From a virus: a stretch of DNA of 64,000 nucleotides. Below the pieces are notes generated by a model that saw only the letters and a program-made list of their open reading frames with translations, was not told the origin of the DNA and ran no database searches. Both the position numbers and the translations under genes were made by a program. The stretch lies in the IMG/VR virus record IMGVR_UViG_3300035034_000924, positions 1 to 64,000 of that record; one strand, written 5' to 3'. This document shows, piece by piece, positions 57,696 through 64,000 of the stretch. Every line of letters starts with the position of its first letter. Positions within the stretch are counted from its first letter, which is position 1.

Positions 57696-58021
57696 ATGGC
57701 GAACTGAAAGAAGTAGTTTGCCCAGAGGACCCAGACATAGAACCTACAACGGTGAACGCTTACACGTTACGGGAAGCAGCTGATGCACTGGGCAAGTCTT
57801 ATCTTACCGTAAGGGCGTGGGCCAAGAACGGGCTGTTCCCTAAGTCAATACTGACAGACACCACATACAACTACGATCAGTACAGCCAAGGTGAGCTTGA
57901 AGCCATTGTCGGGATACTCGATGAGCATTTCAGAAAGCATAGCCAGCTGCAAAAGAACCACACTGAAGTTTGCGAACGTTTGCAAACCGCGATGGATGAG
58001 TACCGCGAAGAGTACATCTAA
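57467..58021 (+). CDS. MerR-like HTH protein overlapping the helicase, 184 aa
   Basis: The N-terminal 75 residues are strongly basic (RRPKNRR, KRRKDHNRRRREK) and are encoded over the helicase end in another frame. The C-terminal part has a MerR-type HTH: YTLREAADALGKSYLTVRAW, then KNGLFPKSIL. GGAGG lies 8 nt upstream of ATG 57467, supporting a real start. A palindrome copy (57970-57985) lies near the 3' end. It could be a DNA-binding regulator; which site it binds is unknown. Confidence 0.65.
   Translation: MASAQRSRRPKNRRTAASNPAAEREDKRRKDHNRRRREKFASSPAYREHINSEQKRRYWESKEEAEATELTEGLILDGELKEVVCPEDPDIEPTTVNAYTLREAADALGKSYLTVRAWAKNGLFPKSILTDTTYNYDQYSQGELEAIVGILDEHFRKHSQLQKNHTEVCERLQTAMDEYREEYI
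57970..57985. repeat. Dispersed palindrome site 18
   Basis: TTGCGAACGTTTGCAA, one mismatch; coding (CERLQ). Confidence 0.8.
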
Positions 58022-58049
58022 CTTTTATAACTGAGTGAAGGGAATAAGA

Positions 58050-58406
58050 ATGGCCGCAAAGCGAAGAAGTAGAACTAAACAAGAAGCAGAAGCAACCGAA
58101 GAAAGTGTGCAAGGCAAGATCACTAAAGACGTTGTATTGGTTTCCTCCAGCAGGATAGTGGATGGCCACAAGGAAGAGTACGATCTGGAGGTACAGAAGT
58201 TTGTTACCGACCCGGCTTTCGTACGCGTATCTGCAGGCCAGACACGGCAGATCGTGGAGTTTGAATCAGTGCGGGTAGACATCGCCGTCACGATCCCCTG
58301 CTACAAAGAGGAGGTTGAAGACGTCATTGCCGAGGCCACAGAGATGGTTGCTGACAGGCTTGAAAAAGAACTCGACTTCTACCTAGGTGCCGAAGAAGAT
58401 GAGTAG
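58050..58406 (+). CDS. Hypothetical protein, 118 aa
   Basis: A basic N-terminus (AAKRRSRTKQE) precedes a soluble alpha/beta domain (VSSSRIVDGHKEEYDLEVQK; ITKDVVLV) and an acidic C-terminus. ATG 58050 lies behind AAGGGAA. It overlaps the RecA-like gene's start by 8 bp and may be a recombination accessory. No family was recognised. Confidence 0.5.
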   Translation: MAAKRRSRTKQEAEATEESVQGKITKDVVLVSSSRIVDGHKEEYDLEVQKFVTDPAFVRVSAGQTRQIVEFESVRVDIAVTIPCYKEEVEDVIAEATEMVADRLEKELDFYLGAEEDE

Positions 58407-59604
58407 ACGTTCTCGCCCCCGTGACACGTCAGACATACCGGAACCCGAAGAAGTCTTTGACGAAGCTGACATAGACGAAGAAGAGCTGGATGACGAGCTA
58501 CCAGAAGAGGACGCTTACGATTTCATGGAAGACCCTGAGTCCGAACTTCGCAACACTGTTGAGGCTATCCAGAAGCAGTACGGGGCGGTAGTCGCTGCAG
58601 GTAACAGTGTCAAACAGCCGCTTCGTATATCCACCGGAGTCTTCTTACTGGACCTTGCTCTTATGGGGGGTATCCCAGAGGGGCGGGTAACTCACCTAGT
58701 CGGTGAAGGTAGCGCAGGTAAATCAATGCTCATGGCAAAGATCATGGCTTGTGCTCAGATGGAGTACCCTGACCAGCAGGTTGCATTGATTGACGTGGAG
58801 AACACGTTCGATCCAGTATGGGCTGAGAAGCTGGGAGTAAACCTAGACCAGCTAGTTATCTTTACGGTAGAGACAGGGGAGATGGCTGTTGACGTAGCGG
58901 ACGCAGTCCTAAGCTCTAGAGAAACCTCTCTGATGGCGATAGATTCTCTGGCGGAGATGATCCCGTACAAAGAAGCCAAAGCCAGTGCGGAGGACCAGCA
59001 CATGGGCCTACAAGCAAGGATGTTCAATGAGCTGGCTCGAAAGATAACCAACACCACGAATCACGAAAAGGTCAGGGGCCACTACCCTACTTGCCTATTG
59101 CTGAACCAGTACCGCACAGACATCGGTAAGATGTTTGGTGACAATAGAACTATCCCCGGAGGTCGTGCAATCCGCCATATATCTTCTCTGATGTTGGATA
59201 TCAAAAACAAAGAGACGATAGGTAAGGATTCCAACGACGTTGAGGTTGTGATTGAAAACGAGCACACCTTTAACATTACCAAGTGGAAGGTAAACAACGG
59301 GCCTAGGACAGGATCGTTTCAGCTTATGCGTACTGACGATTCTTCAGTAGGACTAGAGGAAGGTGATGTAGATAACGCAGCGACCATGGTTACCTACGCT
59401 AAGAAGTTCGGATTTTGGTCAGGTGCGGGCAAGAACCAGAAGCTGGAGTTTGACGACTACAGCATCAAGTTCAACACCCAAGCAGAAGGGAAGCTGGCTA
59501 TAAACGAAGACGTCGATCTTTACTATAGTCTGTACAATGCGTTGCTGCGCGAACAAGCTATCGCTAGACGTATGCCCGCAGACTTTATTGCTAGGTTCGT
59601 GTAA
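58399..59604 (+). CDS. RecA/UvsX-like recombinase, 401 aa
   Basis: An acidic N-terminal extension (EEELDDELPEEDAYDF) precedes a RecA core: IPEGRVTHLVGEGSAGKS (Walker A, 102-109), LIDVENTFDPVWAEKLG as in RecA, VADAVLSSRETSLMAIDSLAE (Walker B), LLLNQYRTDIG as L1/L2 region. It promotes strand exchange. It abuts the resolvase/nuclease genes, forming a recombination cluster. A GTG at 58387 is an alternative start. Confidence 0.8.
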   Translation: MSRRSRPRDTSDIPEPEEVFDEADIDEEELDDELPEEDAYDFMEDPESELRNTVEAIQKQYGAVVAAGNSVKQPLRISTGVFLLDLALMGGIPEGRVTHLVGEGSAGKSMLMAKIMACAQMEYPDQQVALIDVENTFDPVWAEKLGVNLDQLVIFTVETGEMAVDVADAVLSSRETSLMAIDSLAEMIPYKEAKASAEDQHMGLQARMFNELARKITNTTNHEKVRGHYPTCLLLNQYRTDIGKMFGDNRTIPGGRAIRHISSLMLDIKNKETIGKDSNDVEVVIENEHTFNITKWKVNNGPRTGSFQLMRTDDSSVGLEEGDVDNAATMVTYAKKFGFWSGAGKNQKLEFDDYSIKFNTQAEGKLAINEDVDLYYSLYNALLREQAIARRMPADFIARFV

Positions 59605-59999
59605 TGAGTAGGCAGCACTTTTTGGATAGGATGGAGCAGCGGGACAAGAAAAATAAAACAAAGCAATCCCCTGCTCACCAGCGGTCTATAAAACAAGAGG
59701 CCGAGCTGGCCCAGAGAGGTGCGGGCAAACTTACCGTAGGCAGCGGGAACAAAAGAGAGAAAGGCGATATCAAGAAGTACCATGGGGTTTTCCGAGTGGA
59801 AGCTAAAACCACGACTAAGAAGTCGTTCTCCATAACCCAAGCTATGCTGGATAAGATAGAGGATGCCAGCATACCGCACGGTGAAGCCCCCGCCTTTATA
59901 ATTGAATTCATAAACGAAGACCAGACACCTCTTCGAGAAGTGGCCGTTATCCCCAGCTACTTACTCGAAGTACTGGCAGACAGGTTGCGGGATGAGTAG
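59604..59999 (+). CDS. PD-(D/E)XK nuclease / resolvase-like protein, 131 aa
   Basis: The pattern VGSGNKREKGDIKKYHGVFR then VEAKTTTKKSFSIT is typical of a small phage Holliday-junction-resolvase-like family: Asp55 and Glu66-x-Lys68 are candidate catalytic residues. It has a basic N-terminus. Located between recombinase and Cas4-like nuclease. The start shares one base with the previous stop. Confidence 0.65.
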   Translation: MSRQHFLDRMEQRDKKNKTKQSPAHQRSIKQEAELAQRGAGKLTVGSGNKREKGDIKKYHGVFRVEAKTTTKKSFSITQAMLDKIEDASIPHGEAPAFIIEFINEDQTPLREVAVIPSYLLEVLADRLRDE

Positions 60000-60939
60000 A
60001 GAGGTAATATCCACAAGACGGGTTAAGAAGTCCGGTATAGATCTGCCTAGGAAAACGAAGAAGCGTATCCGCGATGTCCCCAGTACGCCACGCGCACAGG
60101 CAGTTAGTAGTTCGGTGAACAACCAGCACACCCCACTAAACCGAGACAACCCAATCGCGTCTACTCTTTGGCGGGGTCCTCAGCTAAGAGCTGCGCGTAA
60201 CGGTACTCGACTGCATGTATCGGATCTAATCGGTAAGTGCATGCGCATGAAGGCGCTATCCCATCTAAGAAAAGTACCTTTGCCTGCCCAGCAGCTCTGG
60301 GATGCGCAGAGGATTACTTTCGATATCGGTGAGACAATCGGCAACTTTGTGGTTAACAAGGCCATGGAGAATGACGGTAGGATCTTCGGGTCTTGGGGTT
60401 GCCACTGCGCGGAGCAGAAGACTACCGCTAACTGCACGAGAGCGGAGGCACTAGACAGCCCTGCTTGCCCAGACTGCGGGCACAAGTACGACAGATACTT
60501 AGAGGTAGATCTGTATCACGAAGAGCTTATGCTAGCAGGACACGCCGACCTAGGCATGATGTGGGACGAATATGTATACCTGACAGAAGTAAAGTCGGCT
60601 AACGCCAACACAATGCAGGACTACGAAAACCGACCCAACAGAGAGCACGTCCTGCAGCTAATCTTCTACTACTGGCTAGCGCTTCAACAAGGTATACGAG
60701 TGCATACGACGGGGTCAGTACTGTACGTTAGAAAAGAATGGATGATAGGCTCTCCGTATGTAGAGCACCAGATAAACCTAGAAGAAGAAGTACATCTATT
60801 GGAGCCGTATCTGGAAGAAGCGCGGCAATACACGGAAGCAATGAAGGGCGGGGCGTTACCTACTAGAACAGTATGTGACACCCCTTACGAAACCAGAGCA
60901 ACCAAGTGCATGCTTTGCATGGAATGTTTTAAGGACTAA
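59992..60939 (+). CDS. Cas4-like PD-(D/E)XK exonuclease with zinc-ribbon insertion, 315 aa
   Basis: AddB/Cas4-type features: HVSDLIGKCMRMK (Cys83), ELMLAGHADLGMM (Asp186), LTEVKSAN (Glu199, Lys201), HVLQLIFYYWLALQQG, and a C-terminal Cys cluster CDTPYETRATKCMLCMEC (Cys295, 306, 309, 312), the set for an Fe-S cluster. A zinc-ribbon-like insertion (Cys137/139 and Cys159/162) is unusual. It would process DNA ends for recombination. ATG 59992 overlaps the previous stop. Confidence 0.7.
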   Translation: MSREVISTRRVKKSGIDLPRKTKKRIRDVPSTPRAQAVSSSVNNQHTPLNRDNPIASTLWRGPQLRAARNGTRLHVSDLIGKCMRMKALSHLRKVPLPAQQLWDAQRITFDIGETIGNFVVNKAMENDGRIFGSWGCHCAEQKTTANCTRAEALDSPACPDCGHKYDRYLEVDLYHEELMLAGHADLGMMWDEYVYLTEVKSANANTMQDYENRPNREHVLQLIFYYWLALQQGIRVHTTGSVLYVRKEWMIGSPYVEHQINLEEEVHLLEPYLEEARQYTEAMKGGALPTRTVCDTPYETRATKCMLCMECFKD

Positions 60940-60941
60940 AA

Positions 60942-61517
60942 ATGCCACGAGCGAGAAGACAAAGAACAGAACCAGAGATGGAAGTTTCCGTGCTAGGAGT
61001 AGACCCGTCATCCAACGGTACAGGTATTGCTTTCCCCTCCGGTGTTACCGCTAGCTTGCCGCTTAACACGAACACGAAAAACGTGGCTAAAGGAAGTAAC
61101 CGGATTGTTAAAATAATGAACTGGTTAGACGGCTACGACTACTCCGACATTACACACGTCTGTATAGAAGGGTACGCGTTCGGCATGAAAGCACAGGCGG
61201 GTAACTACGATAGAGCGGAGCTGGTAGGTACGATGAAATTGTTCTTCCTGAAGAAAGGCAAGCCACTTATTATCTGCCCCCCCAGCACCCTGAAGAAGTT
61301 CGTCACAGGCAAAGGCAACGCAGATAAAGAAGAGATGGTTGACGCGGTATTCCAGAGGTGGGGTTACGATATACCCTGCCACGATGAGGCTGACGCCTTT
61401 GGACTTTCTATGTTTGGTGAGGCATGCTTAGGTTCCAAGGGTAGTAGCGAGCTTTTCGATAAAGCAGAGTACGTAGCTATAACAAGGCCCTTGCAAACAT
61501 TTGCATTTTTTGACTGA
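60942..61517 (+). CDS. RuvC-like Holliday junction resolvase, 191 aa
   Basis: RNase H-fold catalytic residues in order: SVLGVDPSSNGTGIAF (Asp21), VCIEGYAFG (Glu76), and PCHDEADAFGLS (Asp148, Glu149, Asp151). The length fits the family. It would cleave four-way junctions before packaging. Follows the Cas4-like gene by 2 bp. A diverged palindrome copy covers the last codons (LQTFA). Confidence 0.75.
   Translation: MPRARRQRTEPEMEVSVLGVDPSSNGTGIAFPSGVTASLPLNTNTKNVAKGSNRIVKIMNWLDGYDYSDITHVCIEGYAFGMKAQAGNYDRAELVGTMKLFFLKKGKPLIICPPSTLKKFVTGKGNADKEEMVDAVFQRWGYDIPCHDEADAFGLSMFGEACLGSKGSSELFDKAEYVAITRPLQTFAFFD
61491..61506. repeat. Dispersed palindrome site 19
   Basis: TTGCAAACATTTGCAT, two mismatches; overlaps the end of the RuvC-like gene. 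Confidence 0.65.
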
Positions 61518-61523
61518 GTAACG

Positions 61524-61552
61524 TTGACAGTTATGTTTATAAGGGCAATAAT
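61524..61552 (+). promoter_or_regulatory. Strong candidate sigma70 promoter
   Basis: Consensus TTGACA (61524-61529), 17-bp spacer, AATAAT (61547-61552). The -10 element is inside a near-palindrome GGCAAT-A-ATTGCC, and a 12-bp palindrome TCCAATATTGGA lies at 61583-61594, so regulation near this start is likely. Confidence 0.7.
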
Positions 61553-61618
61553 TGCCATCCCCAAATCGGGAATCGAAAAAAATCCAATATTGGAATCGGT
61601 GCACAAAGGAGCATACGT

Positions 61619-62842
61619 ATGAAAGCAGGTGATAGAGTAAAGTTCTTGAAGTTCCAATCGGCAGACGACCTGCCCGAAAACTCGGAGCTTCTGGTTGAAG
61701 GCGAAAAGTACACGGTCAGCAGCATTACTAAAGGTAAAGGCGAAGACCTAGACCTCTACCATGTGATTGCCGAAGATGAGAACGGCGACACCTACGAAGT
61801 CGAAGTTTTCGAAGACGAAGTAGAAGCGGTAGCCAAAGGCAAGGCTGCAGCGAAATCGAAGGCCGCGCCAAAAGCAAAAGCAAAAGCCGCACCCAAGGCA
61901 AAGGCCGCCCCTAAGTCTAAGGCCAAAGCGAAAGCCAAAGCCGAGACGGAAGAAGAAGAAACCGAAGAAGAAGAAACCGAAGACGAAGAAACCCAAACCG
62001 AGCATGTCGAGCCGGAACTGAAAGGCATCACTGTACTTAGTGATGAACAGCAGGACGCAGACATCGCCAGTGCCGTAGCCGACACCGATGACCTTGTCGG
62101 GCTTACCATTGAATACGCCGAAGATGCAGCACAGTCTCAGTGGGCGTTGGGCGGGTTGCTTTACTACTGCCAAGCAGAGAAAGTTCACCGAGCGTACGAT
62201 GAAGGCCAGTACGATAAAGTCGGTGGATGGCGCGAGTTCTGCGAAGAAGTCCTTTCGGTTAACTACCGCACCGCGATGGACCTTGTTAACGTCTACTCTC
62301 GTTACTGTGCAGTTGGCTGGGGTATTGAAGAATACAAGCGCACCAGTGCGACGGCAGCAGTAGAGCTTCAAAGAATGCTTCCAGATCTGGATAGCGATGC
62401 TGCAGATGATCTGCTTCATGCAGCAGAAGAACAGAGCTTTGCCGAGTTCAAGGAAACTCTTAAAGCCACGAAGGCGACAGGCGACGGTGGAACCAAACCG
62501 ATCACTGCAGTCAACATGATGCGGTTCGCTTTCAAGGCGAAAGAATCCGAAGGCAAGAAGATCGCCAACATCATCGAGCTGGCCAAAGAGCACACTGGAA
62601 TCAGTAACACCGATGAGCTGTTTGCTACCATCTTCCTTGAGTGGGCGAACAACGAGCTGGACCGCGATGCTCTGAGCAAGATGACCCGCAGTAAGGCTAA
62701 GGCGTCCAACACCAAAGCCGCCGCGAAAGCTAAGGCAGCACCGAAGGCCAAAGCTAAAGCAGCACCGAAAGCTAAAGCGAACGCTGCACCGAAGGCGAAA
62801 GCTAAGGCCACTCCAAAGGCCAAAGCCAAAGCTAAGAAGTAG
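61619..62842 (+). CDS. Histone-H1-like Lys/Ala/Pro-rich protein, 407 aa
   Basis: Three parts. An N-terminal SH3/KOW-like domain (about 1-70). A Lys/Ala/Pro repeat region (about 72-110, KAAPKAKAK type) and an acidic stretch. A middle helical domain (about 160-340, ALGGLLYYCQAEKVHRAYDE; GWREFCEEVLSVNYRTAMDL) resembling DUF3102-type proteins. The C-terminal 45 residues repeat KAAPKAKAK. Such tails bind DNA non-specifically, as in histone H1 and AlgP. Strong promoter upstream and terminator downstream suggest it is expressed alone and strongly. Confidence 0.65.
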   Translation: MKAGDRVKFLKFQSADDLPENSELLVEGEKYTVSSITKGKGEDLDLYHVIAEDENGDTYEVEVFEDEVEAVAKGKAAAKSKAAPKAKAKAAPKAKAAPKSKAKAKAKAETEEEETEEEETEDEETQTEHVEPELKGITVLSDEQQDADIASAVADTDDLVGLTIEYAEDAAQSQWALGGLLYYCQAEKVHRAYDEGQYDKVGGWREFCEEVLSVNYRTAMDLVNVYSRYCAVGWGIEEYKRTSATAAVELQRMLPDLDSDAADDLLHAAEEQSFAEFKETLKATKATGDGGTKPITAVNMMRFAFKAKESEGKKIANIIELAKEHTGISNTDELFATIFLEWANNELDRDALSKMTRSKAKASNTKAAAKAKAAPKAKAKAAPKAKANAAPKAKAKATPKAKAKAKK

Positions 62843-62864
62843 AAATACTTCTGGTCTCGACAAG

Positions 62865-62894
62865 AGCCTCTCTGGTAAAACAGGGGGGCTTTTT
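62865..62894 (+). terminator. Rho-independent terminator after histone-like gene
   Basis: AGCCTCTCTG (62865-62874) pairs fully, with G-T pairs, with CAGGGGGGCT (62881-62890); loop GTAAAA; then TTTT. Confidence 0.85.
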
Positions 62895-62951
62895 ATTATC
62901 TGCAGTTAGAGGGTACAATGAGCCTCCGGTGTAAAAGATAAGAGACGAAAC

Positions 62952-63650
62952 ATGGCAGCACGTAGACGCAGACGGCAGACGGCAGAACCAGCAACACAGG
63001 CACCCACAGAGCCGCTGCTACCGACTATCGACGTACGGATAGATGACATAGTCCCGTACGAATTCAACCCCAGAGACAATGCTAAGGCCGTACAGGGCGT
63101 AGCCAATTCACTAGCCGAGTTCGGATGGATGGTTCCTTGTGTTATCGACGGGGACAACGTCTTAGTTACTGGCCACACACGGATAGAGGCAGCCAAGGTT
63201 CTAGGGCTGGAGTACGCTCCCTGCTACCGAGTAGAGCATCTCACTCCTGAACAAATCAAAGCCTATAGATTGGTGGACAATAAGCTAAACGAATTAGCGG
63301 ATTGGAATCAGACATTGCTGTCCGAAGAGATGGCCTCGCTGGGCAGCCTCATGGACTTCACCGATTTTGGCTGGACACAAGAAGCCATTGACTGTTTGCA
63401 GGAAGAAGTAGCGGACGATTGTTTGTCAGGCGGAATAGTGGATGATATGACGCGGGGCGAAGCAGCATCCAGAACGAACAACGGCCAAGGACCACAAAGG
63501 AGCAGAGTGGTTATCGGTGAGTTCGTGTTCTTCGTACCTATCGAGGTATACACCCTATGGTCGAGAGACCTTAAGGAAGGTAATGACTTCGTGGATCGAG
63601 AGATTATAAACGACCTGAAAGCACGTCTCGGTATAACGGAGTACGAGTAA
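62952..63650 (+). CDS. ParB N-terminal-domain protein, 232 aa
   Basis: PYEFNPRDNAKAVQGVANSL followed by VPCVIDGDNVLVTGHTRIEA and YRLVDNKLNELADWNQTLLS is the ParB/Srx-type domain (NPR, GHTR motifs). The C-terminal part is a separate alpha/beta domain (VVIGEFVFFVPIEVYTLWSR). No ParB central HTH is present, so it is not a classical partition protein; phage relatives act in nuclease or modification systems. It overlaps the next gene as TAATG. Confidence 0.75.
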   Translation: MAARRRRRQTAEPATQAPTEPLLPTIDVRIDDIVPYEFNPRDNAKAVQGVANSLAEFGWMVPCVIDGDNVLVTGHTRIEAAKVLGLEYAPCYRVEHLTPEQIKAYRLVDNKLNELADWNQTLLSEEMASLGSLMDFTDFGWTQEAIDCLQEEVADDCLSGGIVDDMTRGEAASRTNNGQGPQRSRVVIGEFVFFVPIEVYTLWSRDLKEGNDFVDREIINDLKARLGITEYE

Positions 63651-64000
63651 TGATAGAGGAAGTTGCAGCGGATCAGATCTACCCTGACGAGACCAACCCT
63701 CGAAAGAGTGACCCTACACGGATGCACCTACTGCAGCTTTCCATATCCAAGCTGGGGTTTATCCAACCGATATACTGTGCAAAGAACGGCATGATTCTTT
63801 CGGGCCACCAACGGTACAAAACCGGGAAGGCCCTAGGCTATGAAGCATTCCCTGTTGAGTATGTTGACCTGACCGAGAAAGATATCAAAGGCATAAACGT
63901 GATGTTCAACAGGGCGACCAACGACTTCACTGCTTTTGAGACCGGAGCAAGCTCTGCAGAAAAACTCGACATAGCTTCCCTCATGTCTATGGCAGACGAG
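63650..64000 (+). CDS. Second ParB-domain protein, 3' truncated by window end
   Basis: The ATG at 63650 overlaps the previous stop. DQIYPDETNPRKSDPTRMHL, then AKNGMILSGHQRYKTGKALG, then a helix pair is a ParB-type domain (NPR, SGHQR). The frame stays open for 117 codons to the window end. It continues beyond the window; its remaining domains are unknown. The pair resembles tandem ParB-like genes in other phages. Confidence 0.7.
   Translation, partial: MIEEVAADQIYPDETNPRKSDPTRMHLLQLSISKLGFIQPIYCAKNGMILSGHQRYKTGKALGYEAFPVEYVDLTEKDIKGINVMFNRATNDFTAFETGASSAEKLDIASLMSMADE

Noticed and set aside
61840-62840. Short-period DNA repeats in the histone-like gene as a CRISPR-like array
   Set aside because: The repeats are codon-level (Lys/Ala/Pro) in frame with no unique spacers and no Cas genes nearby.
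61748-62863. 371-codon minus-strand frame opposite the histone-like gene
   Set aside because: It is a by-product of the repetitive GCCAAAGC-type codons of the Lys/Ala repeats and encodes low-complexity Gly/Phe/Leu sequence.
1-64000. Large terminase, integrase, lysogeny repressor, transposase
   Set aside because: I looked for their motifs in the plus-strand proteins and found none; they may lie outside this window.

Overview
The window is a contiguous stretch of a tailed double-stranded DNA phage (or prophage) genome. Every supported gene reads on the + strand, genes are densely packed (ATGA and TAATG overlaps are common), and there are no ribosomal genes, transposases or CRISPR arrays. The host is probably Gram-negative: an overlapping i-spanin/o-spanin pair (an Rz-like protein with a lipoprotein embedded in another frame) sits at the end of the late region. 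The repeated operator-like palindrome resembles gammaproteobacterial PurR/LacI-family sites, which fits but does not prove a gammaproteobacterial host. The morphology looks siphovirus-like: very long tape measure, frameshifted tail chaperone, no sheath or contractile baseplate genes. No large terminase, integrase or repressor is visible, so packaging strategy and lifestyle cannot be read here.

Layout. (1) 1-12 kb: about 28 small, mostly unrecognised early-type genes, including a 2-oxoglutarate/Fe(II) oxygenase-like protein, coiled-coil proteins, an M15-peptidase-like protein, an HNH protein and a zinc-ribbon protein. (2) 12-21 kb: SNase-like protein, portal, XkdF-type prohead protease, scaffold-like protein, HK97-fold major capsid protein, connector, tail completion, tail terminator, tail tube, and a tail chaperone with a programmed -1 frameshift. 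(3) 21-38 kb: tape measure, a series of tail-tip proteins and a 1,358-residue fibre with a C-terminal S74 chaperone. (4) 38-42 kb: membrane-anchored PAS-like protein, small membrane proteins, DUF5675 protein, holin candidate and spanins, closed by a terminator. (5) 42-53 kb: AAA+ ATPase/DUF1257/DUF2997 module, O-like initiator, iteron-type candidate origin, helicase-loader-like protein, DnaB-type helicase and a UDG-PolA DNA polymerase interrupted by an intein. (6) 53-64 kb: primase, ssDNA-binding protein, SF2 helicase, MerR-like protein, RecA-like recombinase, PD-(D/E)XK nuclease, Cas4-like nuclease, RuvC-like resolvase, a histone-H1-like Lys/Ala/Pro protein and two ParB-like proteins, the last cut by the window end.

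Three features stand out. First, a 16-bp palindrome, TTGCAAACGTTTGCAA, occurs 19 times (at most 2 mismatches) at roughly 1-6 kb spacing. It lies both between genes and inside genes in all three reading frames, so it is conserved as DNA; its form is that of a LacI/PurR-family operator. Second, the DNA polymerase carries an intein whose homing endonuclease is not fused in frame but is encoded as a separate HNH gene, with its own ribosome-binding site, in the +1 frame inside the intein. Third, three 15-bp iterons followed by an AT-rich stretch lie at the start of the gene after the O-like initiator, like the lambda origin, and related 23-bp direct repeats bracket the replication module.

Working together, regions 5 and 6 would supply a nearly complete phage replication and recombination machine: initiator, loader, helicase, primase, SSB, polymerase, recombinase, nucleases and resolvase. 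Regions 2 to 4 build and release the particle. Functions are read from motifs and context only; no database search was possible.
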